In this document: positions 32,592 through 44,395 of the stretch, piece after piece
Numbering within the stretch: the stretch's first letter is position 1
How the letters are laid out: each line of letters starts with the position of its first letter
Source of the DNA: Periconia sp. R9002
Lineage: Eukaryota > Ascomycota > Dothideomycetes > Pleosporales > Periconiaceae
DNA length: 64,000 nucleotides
NCBI GenBank assembly: GCA_023627715.1
Contig: JAMAHW010000026.1
Location: 124,001-188,000 of the forward strand
Direction: 5' to 3'
Notes under the pieces: model-generated
What the model was told of the DNA's origin: nothing
Databases searched by the model: none
The model's input: only the letters and a program-made list of their open reading frames with translations
Position numbers and translations under genes: made by a program

Positions 32592-35181
32592 TAAGAGCAG
32601 AGTTATTACGTCTGGTTAGGTCACGGTGGGTGCAGATGGCGATGGACAGTCGGTCGGTTGGTCAATGGGAGGTGAAAAAAAAAGAAAGGAAAGAGAGAAA
32701 GAAAAAGAATAGAGGCGGAAAAATCCAAGAACTGTACGTCAGCCAGCAGCAGGAATGTTGGTCGTTGGGCTGGGGCTGGATGGATGGATGGGTGGATTGT
32801 GAAAATATGTGCAACTCGTGGTCGTGTGCGTGTGCTAGGCTGGTGTATTATGTAGGTACTTGGCCATGTATGTATGTATGCAGAATGAATGCAGTGTTCA
32901 AGTTTTATTATGTATGCCCGCCACCGAGGCACGAGGACGCTTGGAGGCTTCAACTTATACGTGGGCCCTACCGTATCCATCAATGCCATGGCCTGTTTGT
33001 TTCCCTCTGGCTCCCCTTCTCCTTTCGTCATGCACTCTCGATGGCATGGCATGGGCATCAGTGAAAGTGACGAGAAGGTGATTACAGTTTCCGCTCGCCC
33101 TGTTTTCAGACCCCTGCAGAAATGTGCAAGTGCCCAAAATCCAGGCCAGGAACCGGCCAGGAACCAGCCCAGGAACCCAAACGGCGACTCTTTAATGCTC
33201 CATTGGCGGTCCCGCCCCGCCCCAACGTGCGAGCACTCCGACTGCACTCCGACTGCATGCCAATCTTCATCACATTCACACATCTATCTAGGTATTCATC
33301 TACGTAGCCACGGCAACAAAACAATACACCACCAACAACAACACAAACCCTCTTTCTTCACCACCCTCACTTTCTCTTCTCCTTCTCCTTCTCTTCCCCA
33401 ATCTCTTTCTCATCGACCACCCATCCCGACTCGTAAACGCCACACACCCCCCCAACACCCACACGACTCATAAACCCACCCCAGCCCTGCCACAGACGCC
33501 GAAAGGAAGACGAAAAAGACGCCCCCCAAAACCGCCATCAATCTCCAAGCAAAGCAACAAAAGATGGCGTGGCACGCCTAAATTCCCAGCATCCGTCTAC
33601 TCGGAGTCGAGTCGGGGCACGAGGACGGACGAGGGGGGTGTGGGAAACGCCACACAACGCATTGTTGCGCATGCTTCCTTCCAACCAAGCCATGATCCGA
33701 TCCTCATTCCCACATTTTTTCCCCTGCCCACCTCGGAGCGAGTGCATCAATATCGTCTAATTACCACCCGTCCTTCGCTTGCTATGCGTAGTACAGATGG
33801 ACTTTTTTGGGTTCCGGTGATGCCGCTCTCTCTCTTTCTCTACCATTCCCATCCATCTATCAATCCATTCCCCTCCTCATACATACATACATACCTACTC
33901 CTCACCCAACTAACTAAACTACCCATACCTACCCATGACCACTACCTACCTATACCCAACCCAACCCGATCCCTCCCTCCCTTTTACCTCTCTTCTCCCA
34001 AAGAAAAAAAGCCTCCATCAATGCACTTACGCACGTCCCCTCCCTACCCATCCCTACTCATCCGTAATAATAATAGCACCGAAGAAAAAAAAATGATGTG
34101 CATGACCACCATCCGGGGACCCATCTTCTGTCGTCATTCCCCTCCCCCTTCCCCGACGTCCCGAGTCAAGCCAAGAAAAAAAAAGGAGGTGGGTACTGGC
34201 AATGGGTACGTAGGGCTTTTTCTTTTCGCGTTTCGCGTTTCAGGAAGCGTACTTGTACGTACCGTACCGGTTTGCACTGTACCCGTCGTCCGTCCGTCCT
34301 TCCTTCCGTCCCGAGGTTGAACGAAGGGTTAGGCTACAGTGTAGGGCTGGGGCTGTGACCGAGGTGTCGTTTATGATGGTACTGTAGGGTGAGAGTGGGA
34401 AGAGTGGGTAAGTAAGGATGATCCTGCGAAGAAGGGTGTTGGAGATAGATTAGGTACTGTACTGTAGAAGAAGGGCGTTGGATTGGAGAAAGTGGGTCAA
34501 AGGTAAGGTAGGTGATGTAATTACTTAGTACATATTTCTTTTTAAATGTAGGAGGGGGATTGCAGGGCTGAGCTAGTGCAAAGTCCATATTCCGACGAAC
34601 CACCTAGATGAAACATTACATTTTTCAAAAACGTATAGGTGGGTAGTTCGAATTTCGAATTTCGATGGTGAATGGCAAGTCTGGAGGAGGCAGAGGAAGA
34701 ACGAAAAAGATGAGAAAACAGTCCATTTTAGAAGACTCAAATTCCCTTCCCCAGTCCAGTACCAATTTCAAACATACATATCTTCACCACCACCAAAAAC
34801 CAACCCAATCCAAAAAACGAGCATTACGACCACACAACACAACAAGCCAAACATCATATCTTTGAAGGGTAGGTAGGTAATAAATGAAGAAAAAAATCCT
34901 TCGCATTTCGTTCTTTTTTCCCATTCGTTTCGTGGTTTCCCTTCCTAAACATGTATCCCTTTTTCCCAACCCGCATATCCGTATCCATATCCATACCATC
35001 ATCGATTCTCAAAAAGTGTGGATGGACATGAGCCTGACTGAACCTAAACCGTGCCGTACCATCCAATGCCCATACCAAACCGTGCCTGAGGGGTAATAAT
35101 TTCCATCTACGTGATTAAAAAAAATAGAGGGGGGTGAGTTCTCTCTCACACACACGCACGAACAATCTTCTTCTTCGTCCG
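32592..35181. other. 2.6 kb intergenic region of simple and strand-biased sequence
   Basis: It contains the promoter of the Erf4-like gene and the 3' flank of the DUF4203 gene. Much of 33,290-34,180 is C/T/A-rich on the plus strand with CCCACC, ACATAC and TACCTACC runs, then A-runs. Open frames of 190-226 codons here are low complexity and overlap on both strands. No gene supported. Confidence 0.5.
33878..33894 (+). repeat. (CATA)n microsatellite
   Basis: Tetranucleotide run ATACATACATACATAC within a pyrimidine-rich stretch. Confidence 0.7.
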
Positions 35182-38100
35182 CTACTTCGCACCACTCTGC
35201 AACCGCCTCAACGCCTCCCGATGCGCGTCCAGCATCTCCCCGCTCCTCATCATGCCCAACATCCTTGACTCGCGCTGCTGCGCCAGGACCTCCTTCTGCC
35301 TCTCTTCCAGCTCCTTTTGGCGTTTCGCCGCTAGGAGCGCGGCTCTGCGCTGTTCATCGCCTGCGTTGATCCCCCCTACCACGGCTACTTGGGTGGGCTG
35401 GGCGGTTGCGTTGATGGATTGGCGCCACCCCGTGAAGAGATCCTCGCGCTTTTGGTCGGTGGCCGAGTTGCGGTTGCGCTGTGGGGGGTGCGAGTTGAAG
35501 TTTGCCACGTGGATCTGCGGGGGGTTGGTGGTGGTGGGAGTGGGGATTGGGGAGCGACTGTTTCTTTGCCATTTTTGAGACGCCGAAGGTGGTTTTTGAT
35601 GTTTGTGCTGGAGGGCACGTTTTCGTTGCGCCAGAGTCATTTCTTCGTCATTTGCGATATTGTTCGATGCTGCTGCTGCCACCACTCCCGAGAGATTCGC
35701 GAAAGAATGGGAGGAAGGACGGTTCCGTATCAGGGATTGGCGCTGGCTCATTAGTGTGTTGTTGGTAGTGATTGGCGTAGGCACGCCTGCGGAGGATGTG
35801 CGGAGCGGTTTGAGGGGCGCTGAGGAGTTGCGCGAGGTTCGGGCGTACGCCTGGGATTCTGGCCGCGATACCACGGCAGATGTAGACCGGTACACGGATG
35901 TGGGTTGCGAGAACATCGATGCGTCCGAGTTGGAGCGCATGACTGGGGTGGTGTTCGTCGCGCCGGATACTCTCTTCGAACTTCTTTTGTTCACGTTGAG
36001 AGGACGCGCGAGTTCCTCGCTGATGGGAGCAGGACGTTCGGTATCGACGAGAACGCCAGGGGATTCGGGTTCCGGAATCTGTTCCATGTCTGGTTTTTCG
36101 GCGGCGGAGAGGTGTTTGGACCATTCGTTTACGCGGAAGGCGTGGGCCACTTTAGAGAAGTCGGTGGGAAGAAGATTTTCGAAGCTTCCGGTTGCGGAGT
36201 CGATTTGCTGAGGGGCGAGAGAGTCTTGACTGCCTTCTTTCTCTTCCTTCTCTTCCTTCTCATTGTGTTTGAATGACGCGTCGGTATCAGGTGGGGGAGT
36301 TGTGATTTGCGGAACGGCTTGCTTTGGGTTGGTGCTGATGGTTAAAGACTCTAAAGCGACAGCCTTTGATGTAGCGGTTTCTTCAGCTTGATCCCCCGAC
36401 ACACCTTCCTTGGGCTTCGTCGAGTTCTCGATATTATTATGCGTAGCGGACGCTTCTCCACCATCCTCTTTAGTTGACTCATCAAGCACAGGCGAAGCCG
36501 GTCGTGATAGCTCTCTCACAGACATCTCGTCATTCAAAGTTGCCGCTACAGATGAGGCTCGGTCTGTTTCGATGTGAAAATTGCAGACTGCTTCCTCCGA
36601 TTCGAAGGGCCCTGACGATTCCCTGTTGTTTGAGAGTTGTTTCATCGCCGACATGTCCGATATGCGTTTTGATACAGATGGTCGGGTTGTGTCTAGAGCT
36701 TCTTCCACGTCTGGGACTGCTGAAACAGATGCGTTGTCCGATACATGGGATTTGGCATCCTCTTCCTGTGGAATTTTGAATGGCAATGGAACTACGACTG
36801 GCGGTGGTGGCGTAGAAGGTTGAAGTGACTGTCTTGTAATCCGTGATACTTGGCTGCGAGCCCCCGTGTCGGAAGATGTACGGGCGCTCTCTTCATTACT
36901 CACCCTGCCACTGCTTAGGTGGACGGCATCAGGTTTCTGCGGGAGCGGTTTGCCCGACTCGTCGATCTGCTCGATTTCGTCACCATTGAGGACATTGACA
37001 GCCACTGTCGCCTCTTTGCGCACAGATTCTGATGACCCATAATCATTGTTGACAAAAATCTCCGCATCCTTCGCGTGCATGCTCTTCTCATCCCTGTTAC
37101 TATCCTCCGAGCTGGAATCATGGGAGTTCTTCTGATTATAGGTCGCCTCCCACTGCACGCGTTCCTCTTGGACTTTGTCTTCAATCTTGCGTCCTCGCTC
37201 CTCTTCTTCCAACTCTTGGTCTCGAGCGCGTTCCCGTTGCTGCATCGTGCTTTTTTCCCGGTGCTTTTTGACAAGCTTCCACACCCGAAGTTGAGAAACA
37301 ATGCCAAATATGGCTAGAATGATCATACCAGCTAGCTCAGCCTTGATTCCACGGTTCATTGGGTACGTGTCGGTATTCAATGGAAAGACATCCGGATTCA
37401 AATTCCAAAGGTAGATCCAGAATTCCTTGAGGCCAGCGCGACTGAAACAATCGATTCCGAGCATAACGATGGTTGACCCGGCAAACGAAATGCAAACGAT
37501 GAGACCATGCTCCCTGGTGTAATGACTCCAAGCCAATCCATATCCAGCAACACTCATGCAGCCGATCAAGACTGCCCGTCCTCCCGATGACTGGATCAAG
37601 CCGCCTTCCTTCAAGGTGAGGAGCCACATGCCGAAACAGAATCCGCCCAACAAACATCCGAGACCCTCAGTGATATCTGCGAAGACCAATGCTATGGCTC
37701 CAAAGATCAGTCCCGAGAAGAAGGCCGCGACAAAGAAGGCACCTTGAACGGCGTTTGAGACTGGAGGGCTCATGAGATATACAATGAGAACTGTGACAGC
37801 TAGACCGGTCAGATAGGCAGCAGAAGTGAAGACATATAGCCTGAGACAGTCAGTGGCACATCCAGCGAAGTGTAGATAGTAGATGACAAACCATTTGTTT
37901 TTGATGCCGATGACGGCGTATACAGCTCCTGATATGATAAATATTACCCCGGCTATGCCTAACGCCGGAGTGATCTTTGGCTGGTTAGGAAGCTCATTAG
38001 AGGGGCCAGTTACTATTGCAATTATACGTTAAAACTACCCGGAACGTTATGGTTTTGTTGAACCTACCTGGTGATTTAGAAGCTGTTGCTGATGGCGCAT

Positions 38101-38368
38101 TGGAGGTAGTGGTGATGACCAAAGCAGTAGATGAAGCTGGAGTCGCACTACCTGTTTCCTTGATACTAGATGACGAAGAGATTTGTGTGGATGATGAAGC
38201 TTCTCGAGTTGTAGTGGGCGTGGTCCGAGACGATTCAGATGCAGTGGCAGCAGGCCTGGCAGTGTTGTCGTCCTGTCGTTGGATCAATTGCAACTGTGGA
38301 GCAGCTGTGACGCTATAGAAACACAAGACAAGCACGCATAGTAGAAGTAGAAATCGATCAGGTCGCAT
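35182..38368 (-). CDS. TM198/DUF4203-type multipass membrane protein with long disordered cytosolic tail
   Basis: Predicted 1026 residues from three exons (38368-38068, 38012-37892, 37840-35182; phases close). Signal peptide RFLLLLCVLVLCFYSV is followed by a Ser/Thr-rich, probably O-glycosylated segment to about residue 100. About seven hydrophobic segments follow between residues 110 and 330, including GIAGVIFIISGAVYAVIG, GAFFVAAFFSGLIFGAIALV and ELAGMIILAIFGIVSQL, matching the TMEM198/TM7SF3-like domain. Then comes a highly charged helix (QQRERARDQELEEEERGRK) and about 650 disordered residues ending in a basic coiled coil (KRQKELEERQKEVLAQQRES). The function of fungal members is not established; human TMEM198 is linked to Wnt receptor signalling, which is absent in fungi. 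Confidence 0.82.
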
Positions 38369-40144
38369 CTTGATGGCTTTCCGAGAAGACTCAATATAGA
38401 TGGGAGCTATTGGCCATGAGATGTGTATTACGGTGGTGATTAATGATATGCTAGGGTTAGATGGGATGCGACGGGCGCGACGGGCGCAAAACGGAATGAA
38501 TGACTGTCGACAGGAGAGGCCGAAAAAGGACAGTAAAGACGAGGCAGAGATAGGGCTGCTGAATTATAAATGGATATAAAAAGAACGAATGCTGTTGGGA
38601 CAGACCAGCACCAGTCGGAGAAGAAGAGGAGAAAGTAAAAACGAGTGACACAAGTGCAGATGCAGATGCAGAGGCACAACAGCAGCGGGGTGAGCCCAAG
38701 GGCATAATAATGGCGGTACTATCGATTTGATCAAGAACTTCTGACGAGTCCCACCCACGGCATGGCATGATGATCCAGTGGGTAGGCAGTGCTAGACCAT
38801 GCGAGAAGCACCGACCATGAGTGGGTTACAAGCGATGGCATCCTGGTGTCCATTGATGTCAAGGCTGCAAAGGTATAGGGGCGTCGAGTAGTGTCCCCAT
38901 TTGGGACATGGCTTTACCCGGTGCAGACATGCTCCAAACCAGAGGAGATTGCACCAAGCCACCCAGCCCACGTTCCGGTGCTCCATGGGATTCAACTCCA
39001 GGCAGCGGCTGAGCCTGATTGGAGTGTGATGCACGTCGGCTTCTCACTGGATCATGGTTCGCGCCGAGCCAAAAGGGAAGGAAAAAAACAGGACGGATCG
39101 AGGAGGTACATAGGTAGGTAGTCCGGCGAAACGCCCCGGGAGTGGGCATGCGGGTTCCCGCTCAATGGCCGGCGATTCGACTCTGAGGGTTTGGCAGGAC
39201 AGCAAGCTTTCTTCTGTGGGATGGATTGCGTGGAAGTGGTTTTCTTGTTGCATGAAGAGCTGAGGGGTGGCAGCAGCAGATTGGAGGTGTCCTGAAACGA
39301 ACGCGTCGAGGTCGAGGGACAGGAACGCGTCTGGCTCCAATCAGCATGCCTGGCGAGCACTCCACTTTTCGTCTCAAGCGACGCAGGCGTGAGCGCTAGA
39401 CAGGGGTCTTGCTCGTGGTCCCAATTTGGAAGACTCTCTGTACCCTGCATAAAACATGACCCTTCCATAAGACCAGGCCTACGCCAACATGCTGTAACAC
39501 TCTTGCGCTTCATTCGTCATCGCCTCGTATCCCTTGTGCCGCGGCAACAGCCTCATCTCCAAAGTGCACAAACACCGCCTCCAGCAGACCTCGGTCATTT
39601 GGCGTCTCTTTTGCCCAGCGGCCATTCTACTCGACTGCATCAAGTACAGTACAGTACAGTACAGTATACCGGGCCCTAGCTGTCTCGACAGACGAACCGC
39701 ACGGGTAGGGCGCCAATGGCCAAGCGAATGCAAGCCATCCCGCTGATCCGATCTGCCCCGGCGCTGGAGATCCAGCTCTGTGCTTCAGCTCCGGCCTGCT
39801 AGCTATCGATTCGCACGTCCTTCTGCGTCGGGGCCTCTTCGCGGTGCTGAACCTTCAACCTCCATCTACAGTAAACTTCTTCAATCCGACATGACCATTA
39901 CGTGTCTTGACTTGTCCTGGAACACCCCTCTTGCCTTGCATCGCAGTGTCACCAAAAGCAATTTTGCTTTCAAAACATGAGCAAACAGCATCGGCCCTCA
40001 GCTCTCTCCTTGTCGCAGCGTTTGAACACATCTTCATCTCATCTGGAACATGAATGTCACTACAAGTAACTAGTTATGGGAATACCACCCCATGTTTGTG
40101 GTGTGACATGATCATTCCAAAAGTAGATATGTACAAGCTCAACT
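38369..40144. other. 1.8 kb intergenic region
   Basis: Promoter of the DUF4203 gene and the 3' flank of GSH2. Minus-strand frames of up to 153 codons (39,052-39,513) overlap others and show no domain. A pentanucleotide microsatellite is listed separately. Confidence 0.45.
39644..39666 (+). repeat. (GTACA)n microsatellite
   Basis: Four and a half GTACA units in tandem, with GTAC palindromes every five bases. Confidence 0.8.
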
Positions 40145-41827
40145 TCACCCGTCTATCAAGCAGCAACTGTCCACAGCTCCAAATCCAGCGGCTACACCGC
40201 CTTCCTCGCTTTGATCGCCTTTGGTGCGTAGCAGATACCCCGCTTCTAGGTTTGCCAGTACTTCACCGCTTTCTCTCCATAGGCACACTCCATAAACTCC
40301 AAGTTCTCCGATGACTCCACCTCGTTGAAGCTCTCCATTGCGTAGAATGGCATTTTTCAGTGGAGGCGGCTCGATCATCTCCATCAGGATGTACGCTGGC
40401 CAGTGGGTCTCCGAAAGTTTCTGAAGAAAAGGCGGTATTGCTGTTCGATAAATGTTGTTCCCACCGCCCTCACGCTGTGGCTTGAGGACGTACCGGGAAG
40501 CGGAATCGGGGTTTTGGGCCAATCTTTGCGCCTCCTTGCCCGCTTCGCTCTGATCTAACGGATAGATGGGAGCAAAGGTAGCCAATACTCGCGACGCCAC
40601 CTTGTCATCAGGCAAGAAACGCTTCAAGTGAGGAGAACTGGGTGTCGCGAGTACTTGCTGCACTTTTTTGCATCCTGCAAGATGGGTGAGTAAGCTGGGG
40701 CATTTAATCGCTCTGCTCTTCTCTAGGTGCAGCCGTGCATTCCAATCCTGGGGGCTGTGATAGTCATCTGGCGAGTAACCAGCTCGGTAGTAGATAGTAG
40801 TCACTTCATAAGAGACGGAAGGAGAGTGTGGGGGAGTGTAGAGTAGGGTCCGATCAGTGTCTAGCTTGGTATGCGTCATAGTTTCTTGAAAAACAACGCG
40901 AAAGGATCGGACACCATTTTCTTGCAACAGGGCGTATTCAAGATGTCTCTGGTCGAACACATTTCTCTCCGGATTTTGTACAATAAACAGCACACATAGA
41001 GGCCGACCCGCTTGGGACGACCCATACGCCTTATGCGCAAGAGCCAAACCTTGAGCGAGTGAACTCGCGGACTGACTTTTAGGAAGAGCATCCGGCTTGA
41101 TAGTGGATGCAGTCGACGAGGGGTATGCGTCTATAGCGAGAAGGTGTTTGTGAAGCGCGGATATTTGAGAAGATAGGCCGCCAAAGGAAGAAGCAATGGT
41201 ATTGAACTCAACCTGCTTCAGTCCTGGCTTGGCTGAAGTGTCTGACGGGTCTGTGTGCACCATGTAGTCTGATCGAAATAATCCAAGTGACAAATCCTAT
41301 CTTGAATCAATCAACTATCAAGTGTACGAAGAGACCGACTACAGACCTGGACGTAACCTTCTTTTTTAACAGCAAGATGCGTTTGCCAAAGTTTCGCTAC
41401 AAAATCGTCGATATCTAGTAGTCTGCAGGCACAATTAGGCTACGTCCATCCAATTCGACAAAAGAAGGCCGTCTGGTTATTCAAATATAGTATAACATTC
41501 CCCACTAGTTGGCAGATAAACTCACTCTTCCACGATACTTTTGAGCCAGTCCTCGTCCCGCGCTATGGCCGAGTAGAGCTCATTGTAAGCCTTCTGGATA
41601 GCAAGCCCCTCTTCAAAGCAACTGCGAGGAAACAGGCTGGGAAAAAGCGTCACGGGTGCCGTCGTAGCAAGCACGCCAGTTGGGTCACTGGATGGTTCCA
41701 CGAAGGTTGGGGCCGGTCGCACTGCAAGTCCATGGGCAATAGACCAGTCCTTCACAGTGGAGAGCAAATATTTTTCTTCCTCTGGGGACAGTTCCGGTGG
41801 ATAGCTCTCATACACTGAAGCGGCCAT
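40145..41827 (-). CDS. GSH2: glutathione synthetase
   Basis: ATP-dependent ligation of glycine to gamma-glutamylcysteine, the last step of glutathione synthesis in the cytosol. Three exons (41827-41526, 41422-41347, 41296-40145) give 509 residues with closed phases. Conserved parts include the N-terminal YPPELSPEEEKYLLSTVKDW, LFRSDYMVH, the substrate-binding KQVEFNTIASSFGGL, YYRAGYSPDDY, CPSLLTHLAGCKKVQQ, the ATP-grasp glycine-rich loop LKPQREGGGNNIY, ILMEMIEPPP, and the C-terminal LLRTKGDQSEEGGVAAGFGA. Length is normal for eukaryotic Gsh2. It is divergent from the unknown gene at 42450; a TCACGTGA palindrome lies between them. Confidence 0.95.
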
Positions 41828-42449
41828 TCTTGACGTCGTATGCTTTCACGATAGCTACTGAAAGGTAATAGTGAAGGTTTGTAATAGCAATTAGAACTAC
41901 CGATGACATGATCCCGCGCTAGGTAAGCGATTTCTTCGTTTATAAAGCTCACATGCCGAGTTTCGGCATAGACACATCATTGATGCCCGCAACTCTCTAA
42001 CACGACGCTCATGATGCCGTATTGCGATAGACACAAGTTTCTCACTACGCCAATTCATTCGTTGCAGATCATGCTGGACACATCGAGCCTTCCAGAGTAC
42101 GAGATATGACGACACCCTGCGCATCATCTGCGGCGCGTTTTCACGTGACTGTACCCTTTTCACAGCAGTCACGCTTGGTCGTAAACGGAATAGTGTGCTT
42201 CCCTCTTTCCTCCCCGCATATCCTTTTTGTTGCCATTGCTTACCAAAACAATCCATAGCTCTGAGTTAATCTGCTCTTGAGAACTATTCCGCTCCTTTGC
42301 CTTTGATGATACTAGGCTCAGCACTACACAATCAGTTTGTGACAAGATATTGATTCAAGAAGGCGGATTATTCCCCGCAATTCGCCTCAAGTGCTGCGCT
42401 CGTCACTCAACAACCTTGCACTTCTGGATGCCCAACTTCGCCATGCAAC
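41828..42449. promoter_or_regulatory. divergent promoter region, GSH2 and the 42450 gene
   Basis: 622 bp between start codons. The frame at 41,897-42,256 (minus) shows no family signature and is likely chance. Confidence 0.45.
42141..42148. promoter_or_regulatory. TCACGTGA palindrome (Cbf1-type E-box)
   Basis: Eight-base perfect palindrome 314 bp upstream of the GSH2 start. In yeast TCACGTGA is a Cbf1 site associated with sulfur-amino-acid genes. CACGTG occurs elsewhere in the window, so this alone is weak. Confidence 0.3.
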
Positions 42450-43895
42450 ATGGACGACCCAAAGAAATGGACAAGTGAGGATTTGGTAAACCGATTATGC
42501 CACTCCACAGCACTATACAACATTGCAGCATGCCCCATACCTGATCAACCCACTCGCGCATCATTGGAAAGCGTAATACGAAGACAGAAAACTACTGGAG
42601 CCAATTTATTAGAGGATGTCGACACAGAAGTAATGCAGGCTATGGGCCCACAGAGCTACGTGTGCATAGTTCGGCTGCTTCGATCCAGAACAACTAATCA
42701 ACAACACACGATTCCTACTAACACCAATAAACTTTCCGATCCGGAAGACTCCATGGAGGACGACGAGGAAGCAGACACAGACCTGGATGACGAGGAAGCG
42801 GATGAAGACCTGAATGACGAGGAGGCAGAAATAGATGATGTTGGCGACTCTGAGCTTCCGCGTGGGGGGAGGCTGAGCCGTGAAGCGATAATACGCATCA
42901 TCAACGATTGCATCGAACAATACACCAAAGATTGGGAGCCGGGCAAAGATCAAGAGGAGGAACACACCCTCTTAGAGCACAATCTACGTTCAGGTCAGCG
43001 GCAACAGCTAGTTGCCAAGTACCAAGCAAAAATCGATTGGCTCCAATCGCGCGTTGATGCCATGGGCGATTATATTCTTGAAGGGGCATGGGCCCGTGAG
43101 GAAGCCTTGCGCCGCCAATGCAGTGTCTTAGAAGAGACTGTCAATCAACTACAGGAAGCAGAATGGCTATTAGGTATTTGCGAGTCTGGAGTACAAGACA
43201 ACAGTGTTCCAGACAGTTCTCTTCCCATCAATCTACCAGAAATCATTGACCTTGGATCGGGGTCGGATTCGGACGATCGCGAAGACATAGTTAGTGTACA
43301 CACCCCCGAGCCAGACGATGCACGACCAACCATCGAACTACAGCAATCCGCGCCTACCAGGCCAATCACTGTCATCACAGATAATCCTGGCCTAGCCTCT
43401 ATCCGTTCTGTCTCGAGATGGGATTGGGCGGCGCTCATCCACAAGAAGGATAGGAAGAGGATCGTGATGAAAGCGATTGGCGATATGTCCAAAGAAGACA
43501 GAGAAATGATCCGAACTAGGATCAACAACGTCAGGAAGCCGGACCTGCTCGCAGAAATCCCAGCTTGCATAAGCATGTTTCGGCAAAGCCGTGAAACAAA
43601 TACCGGTATGAAGATGCGTGGAGTGCTACCAAGAGATTTGCCAAAGATCATGGCGTTTACCAGGTTGTTCCTGTGCTGGTGGCTAGCTGGAAATTACTTC
43701 CACACAGACGTTAAGGACTGGTCGGCGAAAGATCTTGACGAAGCTTTGGAAGACCGGAACGCCTTGAGTGACAGGAACGTATTCTACGAGTGGGTGCGTC
43801 ATGTTTTCCAGAATACTTTCAACTTGGATTCATGTTCCAAACCATTGGTGCCATCGCAAGCAGAAATTGTTGTTATATCGGACGACGAAGATTGA
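42450..43895 (+). CDS. hypothetical nuclear-type protein with two SIM-like motifs
   Basis: Not confidently recognised. A single exon of 481 residues. Residues 1-80 (KWTSEDLVNRLCHSTALYN...) look like a small helical SAM-like module of the kind seen at the N-terminus of some fungal SNF2-associated proteins (weak recollection). Residues about 95-130 are an acidic repeat of DDEEAD type. Residues 170-240 form a probable coiled coil. A hydrophobic-acidic motif PEIIDLGSGSDSDD lies at 263-276 and the protein ends EIVVISDDED at 472-481; both fit SUMO-interaction motifs. The region 300-450 looks folded, with a conserved-looking LFLCWWLAGNYFHTD. No membrane signal. Confidence 0.7.
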   Translation: MDDPKKWTSEDLVNRLCHSTALYNIAACPIPDQPTRASLESVIRRQKTTGANLLEDVDTEVMQAMGPQSYVCIVRLLRSRTTNQQHTIPTNTNKLSDPEDSMEDDEEADTDLDDEEADEDLNDEEAEIDDVGDSELPRGGRLSREAIIRIINDCIEQYTKDWEPGKDQEEEHTLLEHNLRSGQRQQLVAKYQAKIDWLQSRVDAMGDYILEGAWAREEALRRQCSVLEETVNQLQEAEWLLGICESGVQDNSVPDSSLPINLPEIIDLGSGSDSDDREDIVSVHTPEPDDARPTIELQQSAPTRPITVITDNPGLASIRSVSRWDWAALIHKKDRKRIVMKAIGDMSKEDREMIRTRINNVRKPDLLAEIPACISMFRQSRETNTGMKMRGVLPRDLPKIMAFTRLFLCWWLAGNYFHTDVKDWSAKDLDEALEDRNALSDRNVFYEWVRHVFQNTFNLDSCSKPLVPSQAEIVVISDDED

Positions 43896-44395
43896 TTGAT
43901 TCGGATTTGTAAGTCGAGGATCAGCTTGGGACAAGAGAGCCATTTATTATACCCGTTTTCTATATCGATACATGTGAGCGTGTGCGCATCGGCAAGCGGG
44001 GTTCATGTGTTAATTGTTTGTTTTCTTTGATCGGAGGATGGCTCGATACGCCAAATTAATGTAATACACTCGGCAGTTACATATGTATGAACCCAAAGAA
44101 AAGTGCCAACTAATAAGAGGGAGATCTGGACCGTATTACCCTCATGCATGCGAAAAGCACTTTGGCGTTAGGTATGCTCGTACCCGTGCCGCGGTATAGA
44201 TTGCAGCCAATAGGAGTTCGCCTATTTCTTCGCCGATCTGCCGGAATGATTCTTTAGCTTGTCCGTGTGTGGTGGATTTCTGTCCATCTCGCTGTGCCCT
44301 TTCTCTGTCTTCTTCAACTCTCTCTGCTGTTCGCAATTTCCCTTTTCTTTTCATCCCAGTCCTCAAGATTGGCGCCGATACAATAAGTTGCCAAT
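43896..44395. promoter_or_regulatory. intergenic with HEM1 promoter
   Basis: 500 bp. The HEM1-proximal half is pyrimidine-rich (TCTCTGTCTTCTTCAAC-type tracts), typical of strong fungal promoters. A CCAAT box is listed separately. Confidence 0.45.
44207..44211 (+). promoter_or_regulatory. CCAAT box upstream of HEM1
   Basis: CCAAT in GCAGCCAATAGG, about 185 bp before the HEM1 start codon. The Hap/CBC complex controls heme and iron genes in fungi; the link here is inferred. Confidence 0.35.
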
